Below are positions 47,329-56,236 of a stretch of DNA of 64,000 bases, one piece after another. The DNA comes from Litoreibacter albidus (GTDB lineage: Bacteria; Pseudomonadota; Alphaproteobacteria; Rhodobacterales; Rhodobacteraceae). The position numbers and the translations under genes were made by a program. The notes under the pieces were generated by a model. That model was not told where the DNA came from and made no database searches. It saw only the letters and a list, made by a program, of their open reading frames with translations. The stretch lies in NCBI RefSeq assembly GCF_900107015.1, contig NZ_FNOI01000001.1:250501-314500 (forward strand). Reading direction: 5' to 3'. Position 1 is the stretch's first letter. Every line of letters starts with the position of its first letter.

Positions 47329-48451
47329 CGAGGCTCGACAAGGCGTTAACCGATGAAAGCGATCCGGTCAGCGCCGAGATAGTTTTGTTCCATGTCACGA
47401 ACGGGGCTTCGGTCACATAAACCGTGTCGCCGTCGCGGATAACGAAGTCGCGGGCCTCGAACATGCCCGTCGGTTGGGTCAGGTCCAGCACATAGGCGAA
47501 CCGCTGCGCGCCTTGCAGATCGCTGCGCCCCAAGACGGAGTTGGCGATTTCTGCGGGCTCGTTGCGGAACACGAACACGCCGGTCGGGTCTGCAAGGTTG
47601 GAATTCAGGCCGCCCACTTGCGCGATTGCCTCAATGGCCGACAAGGTCTGGGTGACAAACTCGATGCGGCTCTGCGCACCAGTGGCCCCCAAAACGGTGA
47701 AGGCGCGGCTGTCTTCTTCTACCAGAATGCGGTCGCCAGGGCGCAGCGCAATGTCAAACTTCGGGTTGGAATAGAGGTCTTCGAACCAGATTTTGGAGCG
47801 GTGATTGCCACGAATAACCGTGATCTGCGCCACGTCCGGCTCAATAGAGATACCGCCCGCGCGCGCAATCATCGACGACAGCGTACGGGTCGGGCGCTCA
47901 ATCGCGAACAGGCCTTGCTGACCGACGCCGCCCACCAGCGACACCGTCGCGCCGTCACCGGCCACGCGGCGCACGATGACTTGCGGGTCAGGCGTCTGCG
48001 TGTCCAGCTTGCCCGTGATCACGCGGCGCAGGGCTTCCGGCGTGTTGCCAGCGGCCTTGATGCGGCCCGCGTAGGGCACGAAAATAAAGCCCGCCCCGTC
48101 AACCTGCACTTCGCTCAGGTCGGTGGCATTGGCGCCCTCGGGGGCCAGCAGGCCGTCGTCGACGTTTTCCCAGATGGCCAAGCCAAGGGTGTCGCCCGGA
48201 CGGATGATGTCCGACCCCACAACGCCTGCGTTGATAAAGTTATCGGTGAAGCCCAAAACCGGCTGAACAGCGGTCGCGCGTGTCACGCGGCTGTTGACCG
48301 ACACAATGAATGCGTCGCCCTGTTTCTGGACCGATCCTGCAAAGATCTGCCGCTTTCCGGGGCCGGATTTCGGCAACCCGCAGGATGCGGCCATAACGGC
48401 CACAAGCGTAAAAGCCACGATTTTCGTAGCTTTGGGACCCAAGTTTTTCAC
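47318..48451 (-). CDS. Wza/KpsD-type polysaccharide export lipoprotein
   Basis: 377 residues. Lipoprotein signal MKNLGPKATKIVAFTLVAVM with lipobox AASC (C24). The Poly_export/SLBB organisation is visible: DIIRPGDTLGLAIWEN, VQVDGAGFIFVPYAGRIKAAG and two SLBB-like repeats (VSLVGGVGQQGLFAI, FTVLGATGAQSRIEF). Forms the outer-membrane export channel for capsule. Between kpsC and kpsS in one capsule block on the minus strand. Confidence 0.88.
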   Translation of the reverse strand: MKNLGPKATKIVAFTLVAVMAASCGLPKSGPGKRQIFAGSVQKQGDAFIVSVNSRVTRATAVQPVLGFTDNFINAGVVGSDIIRPGDTLGLAIWENVDDGLLAPEGANATDLSEVQVDGAGFIFVPYAGRIKAAGNTPEALRRVITGKLDTQTPDPQVIVRRVAGDGATVSLVGGVGQQGLFAIERPTRTLSSMIARAGGISIEPDVAQITVIRGNHRSKIWFEDLYSNPKFDIALRPGDRILVEEDSRAFTVLGATGAQSRIEFVTQTLSAIEAIAQVGGLNSNLADPTGVFVFRNEPAEIANSVLGRSDLQGAQRFAYVLDLTQPTGMFEARDFVIRDGDTVYVTEAPFVTWNKTISALTGSLSSVNALSSLGGN

Positions 48452-48598
48452 TGGTGTCCTCCTCGATTATGAGACTGCCTCAAGTTTTTCTTTTTACACT
48501 ACCGGATGGCGGCAAAATTGCTAGCCCCTTGCGCGGGGCCTTGGCGGAGTGTTGCCAGCGCGTCGCAGTGGCGGTTTTTCACGTCTTAGGAGTAGCGC

Positions 48599-49888
48599 CT
48601 AGTTAACCACGTGTAGCTGCTGGCGCGGCGTCGCGGTGCCAGCCACCAGCGCGTCATACGGGTCCTCGCTCGCCAGCATCATATCCACCACTTGGCGCAG
48701 CAACTGGCGCCGCCCGCGGGCCGAATAGAACCCGCCCGGTATTTGCGACGTTTCCAGCAGGTAGTGGCGGTAATCGCGGTAGGCGCGGCTGTCGGGGCGC
48801 GTCGGGTTGGTGAAAAACTCCGGCAGGCTCTGGGTGGAGACAAACTCTGGCTTGTTATAAACCGCGTCGCCAAACACCTTCAGCGGAAGCCCGCGCCACA
48901 AAACCTGTTGTGCTGCGGTAGAATTCACCGTCACGGCGGACCGCGCGGTGTTCAAAAGCCCCGCCAGCTTGCCGCCCCGCACATAATGCACACGGTGTGC
49001 TACCCCTAGGTCCCGCGCGATCCGCCTGATCTCACGGCGCAGCGGCACGCGCCCGTCCTCCAAAGGATGCGCCTTCAGCACAAGATGATGATGCGTCGGC
49101 GCGCCTTTGGCAAAGCCGTCTATCGTGAGCTCCAGAAAATCGGTCATCGTGGCGAAGGGGGAATGCATCTGAAAGCTGGAGTCGTGCTCAAGCTGAAGCA
49201 GCGCCAGATGGTAGGGAAAGCCGCCGTGCTTGATGCGAAACGTCGCCAGCGCCCGCTGCGCAGCGGTGAAGGGCATCGTCAGCAACCGCTTCAGGTACAG
49301 GTTGAACTCCTTGGTGACATTCAACGCGCGGTGCGGCCTGAAGTTGCGGTACCTGCCGTTCCGCAAGAAAACGAAGTAGTGGTAGACCATGCCGTAGAAC
49401 ACATGCTGGCGCATGTCCCCCCAACGGGCAGGGGCGTCCGGCAGATCCAGATCCAGCCCCTCCAGCGCCGCGCGCATATCGCCCACCGACATATCCATCA
49501 GTCGTGAGTGCCCATTGGCGCCACCACGCTCGTAGCTGACCCAATAGGGCCGCAGGTAGCCTTCTTCAAACACATGTATGCGCAGCCCCATGGCCCGCGC
49601 GTGCTCAATGGCTTGTGCATGAATGGGGCGGGTGTCGCCGTATAACACCAGATCGGTGACGGATTTCTCCTCCACGATCCGTGCAAATTCCTCGCCCCAC
49701 GTCTCGGGGCGGCCCAGATAGGGAATGTAGCTTTTGTTGGAGAACCAAAAGGCGTCATCGCCCTTGTTGAAGCCCACACGCCAAACAGTAGCCCCCGCCG
49801 CGCGCAGCATTTTGCCCAAGCGGTAGAAGAAAGGGCCATGCGGCCCCTGCAAAAACAGGAATGTTTTGTCCGCGCCGGACAATGTCAT
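48599..49888 (-). CDS. kpsS: capsule polysaccharide beta-Kdo transferase KpsS
   Basis: 429 residues. FLFLQGPHGPFFYRLGKML opens the protein, a hallmark of KpsS; RIHVFEEGYLRPYWVSYE and KAHPLEDG (HP-E motif) are further conserved segments. KpsS adds the first Kdo to phosphatidylglycerol before KpsC continues. It lies upstream of the exporter with 147 bp between, which could hold a second promoter. Confidence 0.9.
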   Translation of the reverse strand: MTLSGADKTFLFLQGPHGPFFYRLGKMLRAAGATVWRVGFNKGDDAFWFSNKSYIPYLGRPETWGEEFARIVEEKSVTDLVLYGDTRPIHAQAIEHARAMGLRIHVFEEGYLRPYWVSYERGGANGHSRLMDMSVGDMRAALEGLDLDLPDAPARWGDMRQHVFYGMVYHYFVFLRNGRYRNFRPHRALNVTKEFNLYLKRLLTMPFTAAQRALATFRIKHGGFPYHLALLQLEHDSSFQMHSPFATMTDFLELTIDGFAKGAPTHHHLVLKAHPLEDGRVPLRREIRRIARDLGVAHRVHYVRGGKLAGLLNTARSAVTVNSTAAQQVLWRGLPLKVFGDAVYNKPEFVSTQSLPEFFTNPTRPDSRAYRDYRHYLLETSQIPGGFYSARGRRQLLRQVVDMMLASEDPYDALVAGTATPRQQLHVVN

Positions 49889-50068
49889 AATGCGGCCTTC
49901 ACGTCGTTCACCGTTTACTCATACAAGCTCGCGCCATCTTGCCTAGCCCTTGGGGCGCAGGTAAGGCCCCATTTCGTCGCAACTGTGGCAGGGGGCCAAG
50001 TCGCCCGCGCCTTGCGAACCCCGCCGCGCCGCGCTAATTCCTAGGCGCACACAAGAAGGGACGCTGCA

Positions 50069-50668
50069 ATGTTTACAGGCATCATCACTGACGTCGGGCG
50101 GGTCACACGGCGCACGCAAGAGGGCGATTTGCGCGTCCGTATCTCCTGCGCCTACGATCCCGCAGGCATCGACATCGGCGCGTCCATCGCGTGCAACGGC
50201 TGCTGCCTCACCGTGATCGAGCGCGGCACAGACCATAACCCGTGGTTCGACGTTCAAATCTCTGCAGAAAGCGTCTCGAAAACCAACATCGGCGACTGGG
50301 CCGAGGGCACCCGTCTTAATCTGGAACGCGCGCTAAAGCTCGGGGATGAGCTGGGCGGTCACATCGTTTCCGGCCATGTTGACGGCGTGGCGACCGTGGT
50401 GGCCATGACGGAGGAGGGCGACAGCACCCGCGTCACCTTCGAGGCACCGGATGACCTGGCGAAGTTCATCGCCCCCAAAGGCTCCGTCGCGCTGAATGGC
50501 ACCTCGCTCACCGTGAACGAGGTGAATGGGGCGCAGTTCGGCGTCAATTTCATCCCGCACACCAAACTGGCCACCAATTGGGGCGACACCAAAGTCGGGG
50601 ACCGCATCAATCTGGAGATCGACACGCTGGCCCGCTACGTGGCGCGGCTGCAAGAATGGGGCAGCTGA
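50069..50668 (+). CDS. ribE: riboflavin synthase subunit alpha
   Basis: 199 residues made of two lumazine-binding repeats. The first begins MFTGIITDVGRV and contains GCCLTVIERG and FDVQISAESVSKT; the second contains GHIVSGHVDGVATV, APKGSVALNGTSLTVNEV, FGVNFIPHTKLATNWG. The enzyme converts two lumazines into riboflavin. GGGACG upstream is a weak RBS. The next gene overlaps its 3' end. Confidence 0.95.
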   Translation: MFTGIITDVGRVTRRTQEGDLRVRISCAYDPAGIDIGASIACNGCCLTVIERGTDHNPWFDVQISAESVSKTNIGDWAEGTRLNLERALKLGDELGGHIVSGHVDGVATVVAMTEEGDSTRVTFEAPDDLAKFIAPKGSVALNGTSLTVNEVNGAQFGVNFIPHTKLATNWGDTKVGDRINLEIDTLARYVARLQEWGS

Positions 50669-51165
50669 TCACGCCCGATCTGCGCGCCGCAACCCCTGCG
50701 GACGCGTCCAGCCTCGCGGCCCTCGCGCTGGAGGTCTGGTGCGCCACCTACCTGCGCCACGGCATCAACGCGCATTTCGCCGATTATGCTTTGGCGCATT
50801 TCACCCCGCAGCGCTTTGACGCTTGGATCGCTGATCCCACGCGCAGCCTGATCGTGTCGCAAAACCGTGACGGCATCGACGGGTTCGCACACATGGACCG
50901 CGCCAACCCCGACCCCGTGGACGGCGCAGTGACGACCGAGCTGACATCGCTTTACATCCAGCCGCGCCATCAGGGCAGGGGCCTCGGCGCAGCGCTCTTG
51001 CACGCAGCATTAGCCGCGCAAGCCGGCCCCATGTGGCTGGCGATGAATGCGGAAAACAGCGCGGCACGCGCTTTCTACCTTGCCCATAATTTCACCAAAT
51101 CCGGCGAAGTTGCTTTTAAGATTGGCGACGGCAGCTATCCGAACGACATCCTCGTGCGGATGTAG
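50656..51165 (+). CDS. GNAT family acetyltransferase
   Basis: 169 residues from ATG 50656, which overlaps ribE by 13 bp. The acetyl-CoA loop is LTSLYIQPRHQGRGLGAALLHAAL (Q/R-x-x-G-x-G/A pattern), and the end AARAFYLAHNFTKSGEV is typical. Substrate unknown. Read as part of the rib operon by overlap. Confidence 0.82.
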   Translation: MGQLITPDLRAATPADASSLAALALEVWCATYLRHGINAHFADYALAHFTPQRFDAWIADPTRSLIVSQNRDGIDGFAHMDRANPDPVDGAVTTELTSLYIQPRHQGRGLGAALLHAALAAQAGPMWLAMNAENSAARAFYLAHNFTKSGEVAFKIGDGSYPNDILVRM

Positions 51166-51223
51166 CGCGCGGACCCGCGCCCAACCCGCTATGCTGCTCG
51201 CAGCAAAAAGGGAGCCCGCCACC

Positions 51224-51808
51224 GTGACACACGCCAAAATCGGCCACAACAACGGCCCCACGATGGAGCAGGGCTTCGCGTTTCGCAAACACGCGTGGGC
51301 CAAGGCGCGCGCCGACCTGCTGCCCAGCTTGCCGATCGAGATTTTGCGCGGGCGGGTCAAACGCGCGCAGGCTTTGGGCCTGCCCTATAAAACCTACGCC
51401 TCCGTGCGCGCCTCCACAGGGCGCGACATCGTGGGGTTCTTGTTCTCGAACAACGCCCTGCGGATGCTGCGCCCCGCCCAGCTGTCGCCCCGCGTGCCGC
51501 TGCTCGAACATGTAAACGCCGACCTCGCAGCGCTCATTCATGCCCCTCTGTCGGCGGCGCAGGTCCAAGACACGCTCGCAGCACAAGGTCTCACCGTCAC
51601 CACCGCCCCCGCGCCGCATTTCGCGGATGGCTGGTCAGACATCGCCGCCGCCGTGCAAACCCCGCTGCGGGACAGGCGCTTGCCCTTCGACGGGGTCATG
51701 GTGATCGGTGACACCGCGCATGAACGCGACTGGTGCGCCGCTGGCCGCCTCGCGGGCTTCATGACCTCCGAGAGCTACTTCTGCGCCGCAAACGCCGCCC
51801 CGCGTTAA
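51224..51808 (+). CDS. conserved hypothetical protein with HNNGP motif
   Basis: 194 residues from GTG 51224, chosen because AGGGAG precedes it; ATG 51191 would add 11 residues. The N-terminal IGHNNGPTMEQGFAFRKHAW motif occurs in many alphaproteobacterial hypothetical proteins. The middle contains KTYASVRASTGRDIVGFLFSNNALRM. No function is recognised. It lies between the GNAT gene and ribB. Confidence 0.6.
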   Translation: MTHAKIGHNNGPTMEQGFAFRKHAWAKARADLLPSLPIEILRGRVKRAQALGLPYKTYASVRASTGRDIVGFLFSNNALRMLRPAQLSPRVPLLEHVNADLAALIHAPLSAAQVQDTLAAQGLTVTTAPAPHFADGWSDIAAAVQTPLRDRRLPFDGVMVIGDTAHERDWCAAGRLAGFMTSESYFCAANAAPR

Positions 51809-51829
51809 CGCGCATCCTCCCCCATCATT

Positions 51830-51848
51830 GCTTCAAAAATACCTAAAT
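51830..51848. repeat. recurring intergenic motif
   Basis: GCTTCAAAAATACCTAAAT, whose reverse complement reads ATTTAGGTATTTTTGAAGC. It shares the GTATTT core with the inverted repeat at 4538-4617. A single arm only here. Confidence 0.45.
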
Positions 51849-51947
51849 CCCACCCTGTCATCCCCCCGCGACGTCACGACATCGGGCAGGACCCTTCCCA
51901 AGACGCCTGAAACCCTCTAATTGGCAGGCGATCAAAGGATGCTGCCC

Positions 51948-53039
51948 ATGACCGATTATTCAGACGCTATCTCGCCGATTTCCGAAATCATCGACGACGC
52001 CCGCAACGGGCGGATGTTCATCCTCGTGGACCACGAGGACCGCGAGAACGAGGGCGATCTGGTGATCCCCGCCCAAATGGCCACGCCGGAGGCGGTGAAC
52101 TTCATGGCGACCCACGGGCGCGGGTTGATCTGCCTGACCTTGACGTCGGAACGGATCGACGCGCTCGGCCTGCCGTTGATGGCGTCCTACAACTCGTCGC
52201 GTCACGAGACGGCGTTCACCATCTCGATTGAGGCCCGTGAGGGGGTCACCACCGGAATCTCCGCCCATGACCGTGCCCGCACCGTGGCCGTGGCCATCGA
52301 CGCGGGCAAAGGCCCGCAAGATATCGCCACGCCGGGGCACGTGTTCCCGCTGCGCGCGCGCGACGGCGGTGTGCTGGTCCGCGCGGGCCACACGGAAGCC
52401 GCCGTGGATGTGTCGCGCCTTGCGGGGTTGAACCCGTCGGGGGTGATCTGCGAAATCATGAATGAAGACGGCACCATGTCGCGCCTGCCTGACCTGATCG
52501 GCTTCGCGCAAAAGCACGGCCTGAAAATTGGCACAATCTCCGATCTCATTGCCTACCGCCGTCGCCATGACAATCTGGTCAAGGAAAGCGCGCAGCGCGC
52601 TGTGCACTCCGAATTTGGCGGCGACTGGATGATGCGTGTCTTCACCGACGAGACGATGGGCGCGGAACATATCGCGCTCTCCAAGGGGGATCTGACGACC
52701 GACGCGCCGGTTCTGACCCGCATGCACGCGCTTAATCCGGTGGAGGACGTCTTGGGCCTCGGCCCCAGCCCCGCCAGCGAAATGGCGCAGGCGATGAAAA
52801 CCATCGCGGCGGAGGGGCGCGGGGTTGTTGTCTTGCTGCGCGACACCCAGATGAAAATCGACCCCGAGGGCGGTCAGTCGCCGCAAACCCTGCGCCAATA
52901 CGGTCTGGGCGCCCAAATCCTCGCGGCGCTTGGCCTGACCAAACTGGAGCTTTTGACCAACTCGCCGTCGCCCAAGGTCGTGGGCCTTGATGCCTACGGG
53001 CTGTCGATCACCGGCACCCGCCCAATCGAAGGAGCTTGA
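51948..53039 (+). CDS. ribB: 3,4-dihydroxy-2-butanone 4-phosphate synthase with RibA-like C-terminal domain
   Basis: 363 residues from ATG 51948 (AAGGA upstream). The RibB domain is intact: VDHEDRENEGDLVIPAQMAT with E33/E35, FMATHGRGLICLTL, HTEAAVDVSRLAGL and ISDLIAYRR. After about residue 210 follows a GTP cyclohydrolase II-like domain. The canonical RibA zinc cysteines of the C-x10-C-x-C region are missing: TRMHALNPVEDVLGLGPSP takes the place of the usual RVHSEC...CDC segment, so the second half is probably inactive (a RibBX-type hybrid). It makes the four-carbon precursor for lumazine. Confidence 0.93.
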   Translation: MTDYSDAISPISEIIDDARNGRMFILVDHEDRENEGDLVIPAQMATPEAVNFMATHGRGLICLTLTSERIDALGLPLMASYNSSRHETAFTISIEAREGVTTGISAHDRARTVAVAIDAGKGPQDIATPGHVFPLRARDGGVLVRAGHTEAAVDVSRLAGLNPSGVICEIMNEDGTMSRLPDLIGFAQKHGLKIGTISDLIAYRRRHDNLVKESAQRAVHSEFGGDWMMRVFTDETMGAEHIALSKGDLTTDAPVLTRMHALNPVEDVLGLGPSPASEMAQAMKTIAAEGRGVVVLLRDTQMKIDPEGGQSPQTLRQYGLGAQILAALGLTKLELLTNSPSPKVVGLDAYGLSITGTRPIEGA

Positions 53040-53044
53040 TCCAT

Positions 53045-53584
53045 ATGGCCGCCGCAGAACAACACCACATCATGGACACGCCCAAATTTGACAAGCCTGT
53101 CAAACTGGCAATCGTCGTCTCGCCCTATTACAAAGACATCGCGGACAATATGGTCGCGGGTGCCAAGGCGGAGGCCGAGAAGGCCGGCGCCACGGTAGAG
53201 ATCATCAACGTCCCCGGTGCGCTGGAAATCCCGCCCGCCATTCGCATCGCCTACCGTCAGTCTAATTTCGACGGCTTCGTGGCGCTGGGCTGCATCATTC
53301 GCGGCGAGACCACGCATTACGACACCGTGTGCAACGACAGTTCGCACGGGCTTATGTTGCTGGGTCTGCAAGGCGCAAATATCGGCAATGGCATCCTGAC
53401 CGTAGAGAACCGGAGCCAAGCAGAGGTCCGCGCGGACCCGAAAGATCAAAACAAAGGCGGCGGTGCGGCCGCTGCGGCCTTGCATCTCATCGCGTTGCAG
53501 CGCAAATACGGCGCTTCCAATTCGGGCATAGGATTCTTGCCGCGCCCCTCCGACGATGATGATGAGAGTTTCCAGATCGCATGA
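53045..53584 (+). CDS. ribH: 6,7-dimethyl-8-ribityllumazine synthase
   Basis: 179 residues from ATG 53045. The landmarks VVSPYYKDIADNMVAGA, NVPGALEIPPAIR, ALGCIIRGETTHYDTVCNDSS and RGGGAAA-like GGGAAAAALHLIAL match the icosahedral or pentameric lumazine synthase. It condenses the pyrimidine with the RibB product. The next gene, nusB, overlaps by 4 bp. Confidence 0.95.
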   Translation: MAAAEQHHIMDTPKFDKPVKLAIVVSPYYKDIADNMVAGAKAEAEKAGATVEIINVPGALEIPPAIRIAYRQSNFDGFVALGCIIRGETTHYDTVCNDSSHGLMLLGLQGANIGNGILTVENRSQAEVRADPKDQNKGGGAAAAALHLIALQRKYGASNSGIGFLPRPSDDDDESFQIA

Positions 53585-54051
53585 CCACTTCAGGTAACCA
53601 AAAACGCGCTATGCGCTCCGCCGCACGGCTTTATGCCGTTCAGGCCCTGTTCCAGATGGAGCACAGCGACCATTCGATCGACAAGGTCCGCGCCCAGTTC
53701 GAAGACCACCGTTTCGGTGAGGTCATCGACGACGCGGAGATGCTCGACGGTGACGTCGACACCTTCCGCGCGTTGCTTGAAGGCGCGGTGGCAGATCAGT
53801 CGCAGATCGACCAGATGACCGACCGCGCGCTGGTCGCCAAATGGCCCATCGACCGCATCGACCCGACCCTGCGCGCGCTGTTCCGCGCCGCTGGCGCTGA
53901 ACTGGTCGCGGCAAAGACGCCGCCCAAAGTGGTGATCGTGGAATTCGTCGACGTGGCAAAAGCCTTCTTCGCGGATGGCAAAGAGCCGAAGTTCGTCAAC
54001 GCGGTGCTGGACCACATGGCCCGCGAAGCACGCCCGGAGGCGTTTTCCTAA
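53581..54051 (+). CDS. nusB: transcription antitermination factor NusB
   Basis: 156 residues. Conserved SAARLYAVQALFQMEHSD, IDRIDPTLRALFRAAGAEL and PPKVVIVEFVDVAKAF segments match the all-helical NusB fold. With NusE it aids rRNA antitermination. Follows ribH as usual in alphaproteobacteria (ATG overlap). Confidence 0.95.
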   Translation: MTTSGNQKRAMRSAARLYAVQALFQMEHSDHSIDKVRAQFEDHRFGEVIDDAEMLDGDVDTFRALLEGAVADQSQIDQMTDRALVAKWPIDRIDPTLRALFRAAGAELVAAKTPPKVVIVEFVDVAKAFFADGKEPKFVNAVLDHMAREARPEAFS

Positions 54052-54065
54052 GGCAAAACCGCGTC

Positions 54066-54671
54066 TTAGATCTTGCGGGCCACAACATAGCGGCTGGCGT
54101 AATCGCCGGTCTCGATGATCTCGAACCCCGCATCTGTCACGGCCTGCTCCAACTCTGTGGGTGTGAACAACAAAACGTCCGGCGCTTTGCCAACCAGTTT
54201 CATCGCGCCAATAAGCGGGCGGAATAACCACTTCTTGGTCCCAAGGCATGGCGTTTTGCTAATAAACAACCCGCCATCGCGTAGGGTCTGATGGGCATGG
54301 CGCAGCGTGCGCGGCAGGTCGTCCACCAGATGCAGCAGGTTGAACGCCATGACCGCGTCGTAAGACCCGCCAACCGCTGTGCTGTCTGCCTCTGCGACCA
54401 TGAACTCAACGTTCGGATGCTCGCCACTCGCCAGTTTTTCGCGGGCAATTTCCATCATTTTCGACGACAGGTCGGACCCCGTGTAAAGCGCCACGTTCGG
54501 GGCCAGCAACAACGCGGTGGACCCAGTGCCGCAGCCCAATTCCAATACGCGGTCGGTGTCGCGCAGGTAAGACCGCGTCCGCTCCAGTGACAAATGGTAT
54601 TGCTTGGGGTCGCGGATCGCGGATTTGGCGTATTTCTCCGCCACCCCGTTCCAGAATTTCGCAGCCGTCAT
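54066..54671 (-). CDS. class I SAM-dependent methyltransferase
   Basis: 201 residues. SAM-binding motif I is VLELGCGTGSTALLL (approx. residues 42-56), followed by YTGSDLSSKMMEIAREKL and a DAVMAFNLLHLVDD segment. Substrate unknown. Divergent from the LysR-family gene at 54760, which may regulate it; only 88 bp separate their starts. Confidence 0.88.
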   Translation of the reverse strand: MTAAKFWNGVAEKYAKSAIRDPKQYHLSLERTRSYLRDTDRVLELGCGTGSTALLLAPNVALYTGSDLSSKMMEIAREKLASGEHPNVEFMVAEADSTAVGGSYDAVMAFNLLHLVDDLPRTLRHAHQTLRDGGLFISKTPCLGTKKWLFRPLIGAMKLVGKAPDVLLFTPTELEQAVTDAGFEIIETGDYASRYVVARKI

Positions 54672-54759
54672 GATGTGTCTCCTTCATCTGACCCTGTGAT
54701 ACCTATACGCCAATCCCATAGGAATTGCCTAAATTTGGCGAACATCTATACAGGAATGC

Positions 54760-55644
54760 ATGAATTGGTCCGCTATCTCCTTTGACTGGAATCACGTCCG
54801 CGCCTTCCTTGCGACGGTGGAGGAGGGGTCTTTGTCCGCCGCCGCCCGCGCCACTGGCCTGACGCAGCCCACCTTGGGCCGTCAGGTTGCGGCGTTGGAG
54901 GACGCCATCGGCGTGACCCTGTTCGAGCGCGTCGGCCGCTCCCTCACGCTCACCACCTCGGGCGCGCAACTGGTCGATCACGTTCGCGCCATGGGCGACG
55001 CCGCCACGCGCATATCGCTCGCCGCGTCCGGTCAGTCGCACAGTATCGAGGGCTTGGTGCGTATCAGTGTCAGCGATGTGCTGGCCACCTATCAGTTGCC
55101 AAAGATCATCGCTCAATTGCGCGACACTGCGCCGGGTATCGAGGTGGAGGTCGTCGCCTCCAACGCCATTTCCGACCTGTTGCGCCGTGACGCGGATATC
55201 GCCCTGCGCCACGTCCGCCCCGAGCAGCCCGCGCTGATCGCACGCAAGCTCGCCGACAATCGCGCTTACCTCTACGCAACGCCCGATTACCTGACGCGGA
55301 TCGGCAGCCCCACGACGTTGCAGGGCTTCAAGAACGCGGAGTTCATCGGCTTCGGCGTCCCCGACGAGATGTTGCCGCACTTCGTGGCCATGGGCTTGCC
55401 ACTGTCGCGCGCCAACATTCGCTACCATTCCCACAGCGGTGTCGTCGGCTGGCAGATGGTGCGGCAGGGCTTGGGCGTTGGCGTCATGTCGGAAGAAGTC
55501 GCGCGCCTGTCCCCCGAAGTCGTGCGCGCCTTGCCGGATCAAAGCGCGATCGTGTTTCCAACGTGGCTTGTCAGTCACCGCGAGTTGATCACCAGCAGCC
55601 GCATCCGGCTGGTGTTTGACGTGCTGGCGGCGGCACTGGGCTAG
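54760..55644 (+). CDS. LysR family transcriptional regulator
   Basis: 294 residues. The N-terminal HTH is FDWNHVRAFLATVEEGSLSA plus AARATGLTQPTLGRQVAALE, followed by the LysR hinge and a periplasmic-binding-like effector domain (IRVSISDVLATY, LLRRDADIALRH). The divergent methyltransferase is a candidate target. The effector is unknown. Confidence 0.9.
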   Translation: MNWSAISFDWNHVRAFLATVEEGSLSAAARATGLTQPTLGRQVAALEDAIGVTLFERVGRSLTLTTSGAQLVDHVRAMGDAATRISLAASGQSHSIEGLVRISVSDVLATYQLPKIIAQLRDTAPGIEVEVVASNAISDLLRRDADIALRHVRPEQPALIARKLADNRAYLYATPDYLTRIGSPTTLQGFKNAEFIGFGVPDEMLPHFVAMGLPLSRANIRYHSHSGVVGWQMVRQGLGVGVMSEEVARLSPEVVRALPDQSAIVFPTWLVSHRELITSSRIRLVFDVLAAALG

Positions 55645-55695
55645 AGGCGCGAAATGGTGTATAATAGCGCCCTAGCCAGCCTCAGGAGGACCGTC

Positions 55696-55995
55696 ATGCC
55701 CAAGCTCATCAAACTGCTGCTACGCAACGCCATCGGCGGCGCTTTGGCCGGTGTGTGCTTCTCTGGGCTGTTGGTCTGGTCCAATATCGCGGGCCTGCGT
55801 CATCTGGTGCTGGAGACGGCAGACGGACCGTTGGCGGCGACAGTTATGACGGTGTTTTTCGTAATCACATTCGCCTCCGTGCAAATGGCGCGCGCTGTGA
55901 TGGCGATGACGGAAAGCGACGGTGATACCCCACCACCGCGCGGCGGTGTGCAGGTGTCCGCATTGGTCCCTGTGCGGGTGACTGATCGGGGGTAG
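55696..55995 (+). CDS. two-TM small membrane protein
   Basis: 99 residues from ATG 55696 with AGGAGGA upstream. Segments LLRNAIGGALAGVCFSGLLVW and PLAATVMTVFFVITFASVQM are membrane-spanning, separated by a charged loop (NIAGLRHLVLETADG). The C-terminal 30 residues are polar. I recognise no family. A 241-bp non-coding stretch follows, with one dyad ACCTGTA/TACAGGT (56037-56052). Confidence 0.65.
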   Translation: MPKLIKLLLRNAIGGALAGVCFSGLLVWSNIAGLRHLVLETADGPLAATVMTVFFVITFASVQMARAVMAMTESDGDTPPPRGGVQVSALVPVRVTDRG

Positions 55996-56236
55996 GTGAC
56001 GGAACCACCACAACCGTAGAACGCTTATTCCCGCAGACCTGTATGTACAGGTGGGCACCAGGTAACTGAACCAGGGTCCAGACAGAGCCAGCTCCCGAGG
56101 AATTGCTTAAGGCCACCAGAATGTAGCGTCCATTTTACGCGAAGGGCAGAACCGTCACTCAATCAGATAGGCCTGTGGTGGTCGCAAAGCAAGGGGCGGG
56201 CGGCAGCAATTTTCGCCCCCTGCAAACACTTGCCAG

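Noticed and set aside
43000-54051. FMN riboswitch before rib genes
   Set aside because: No RFN-like conserved boxes upstream of nrdR, ribE or ribB.
55865-56116. 83-codon minus-strand frame in the gap after 55995
   Set aside because: It partly overlaps the small membrane protein gene and shows no family pattern; treated as non-coding.
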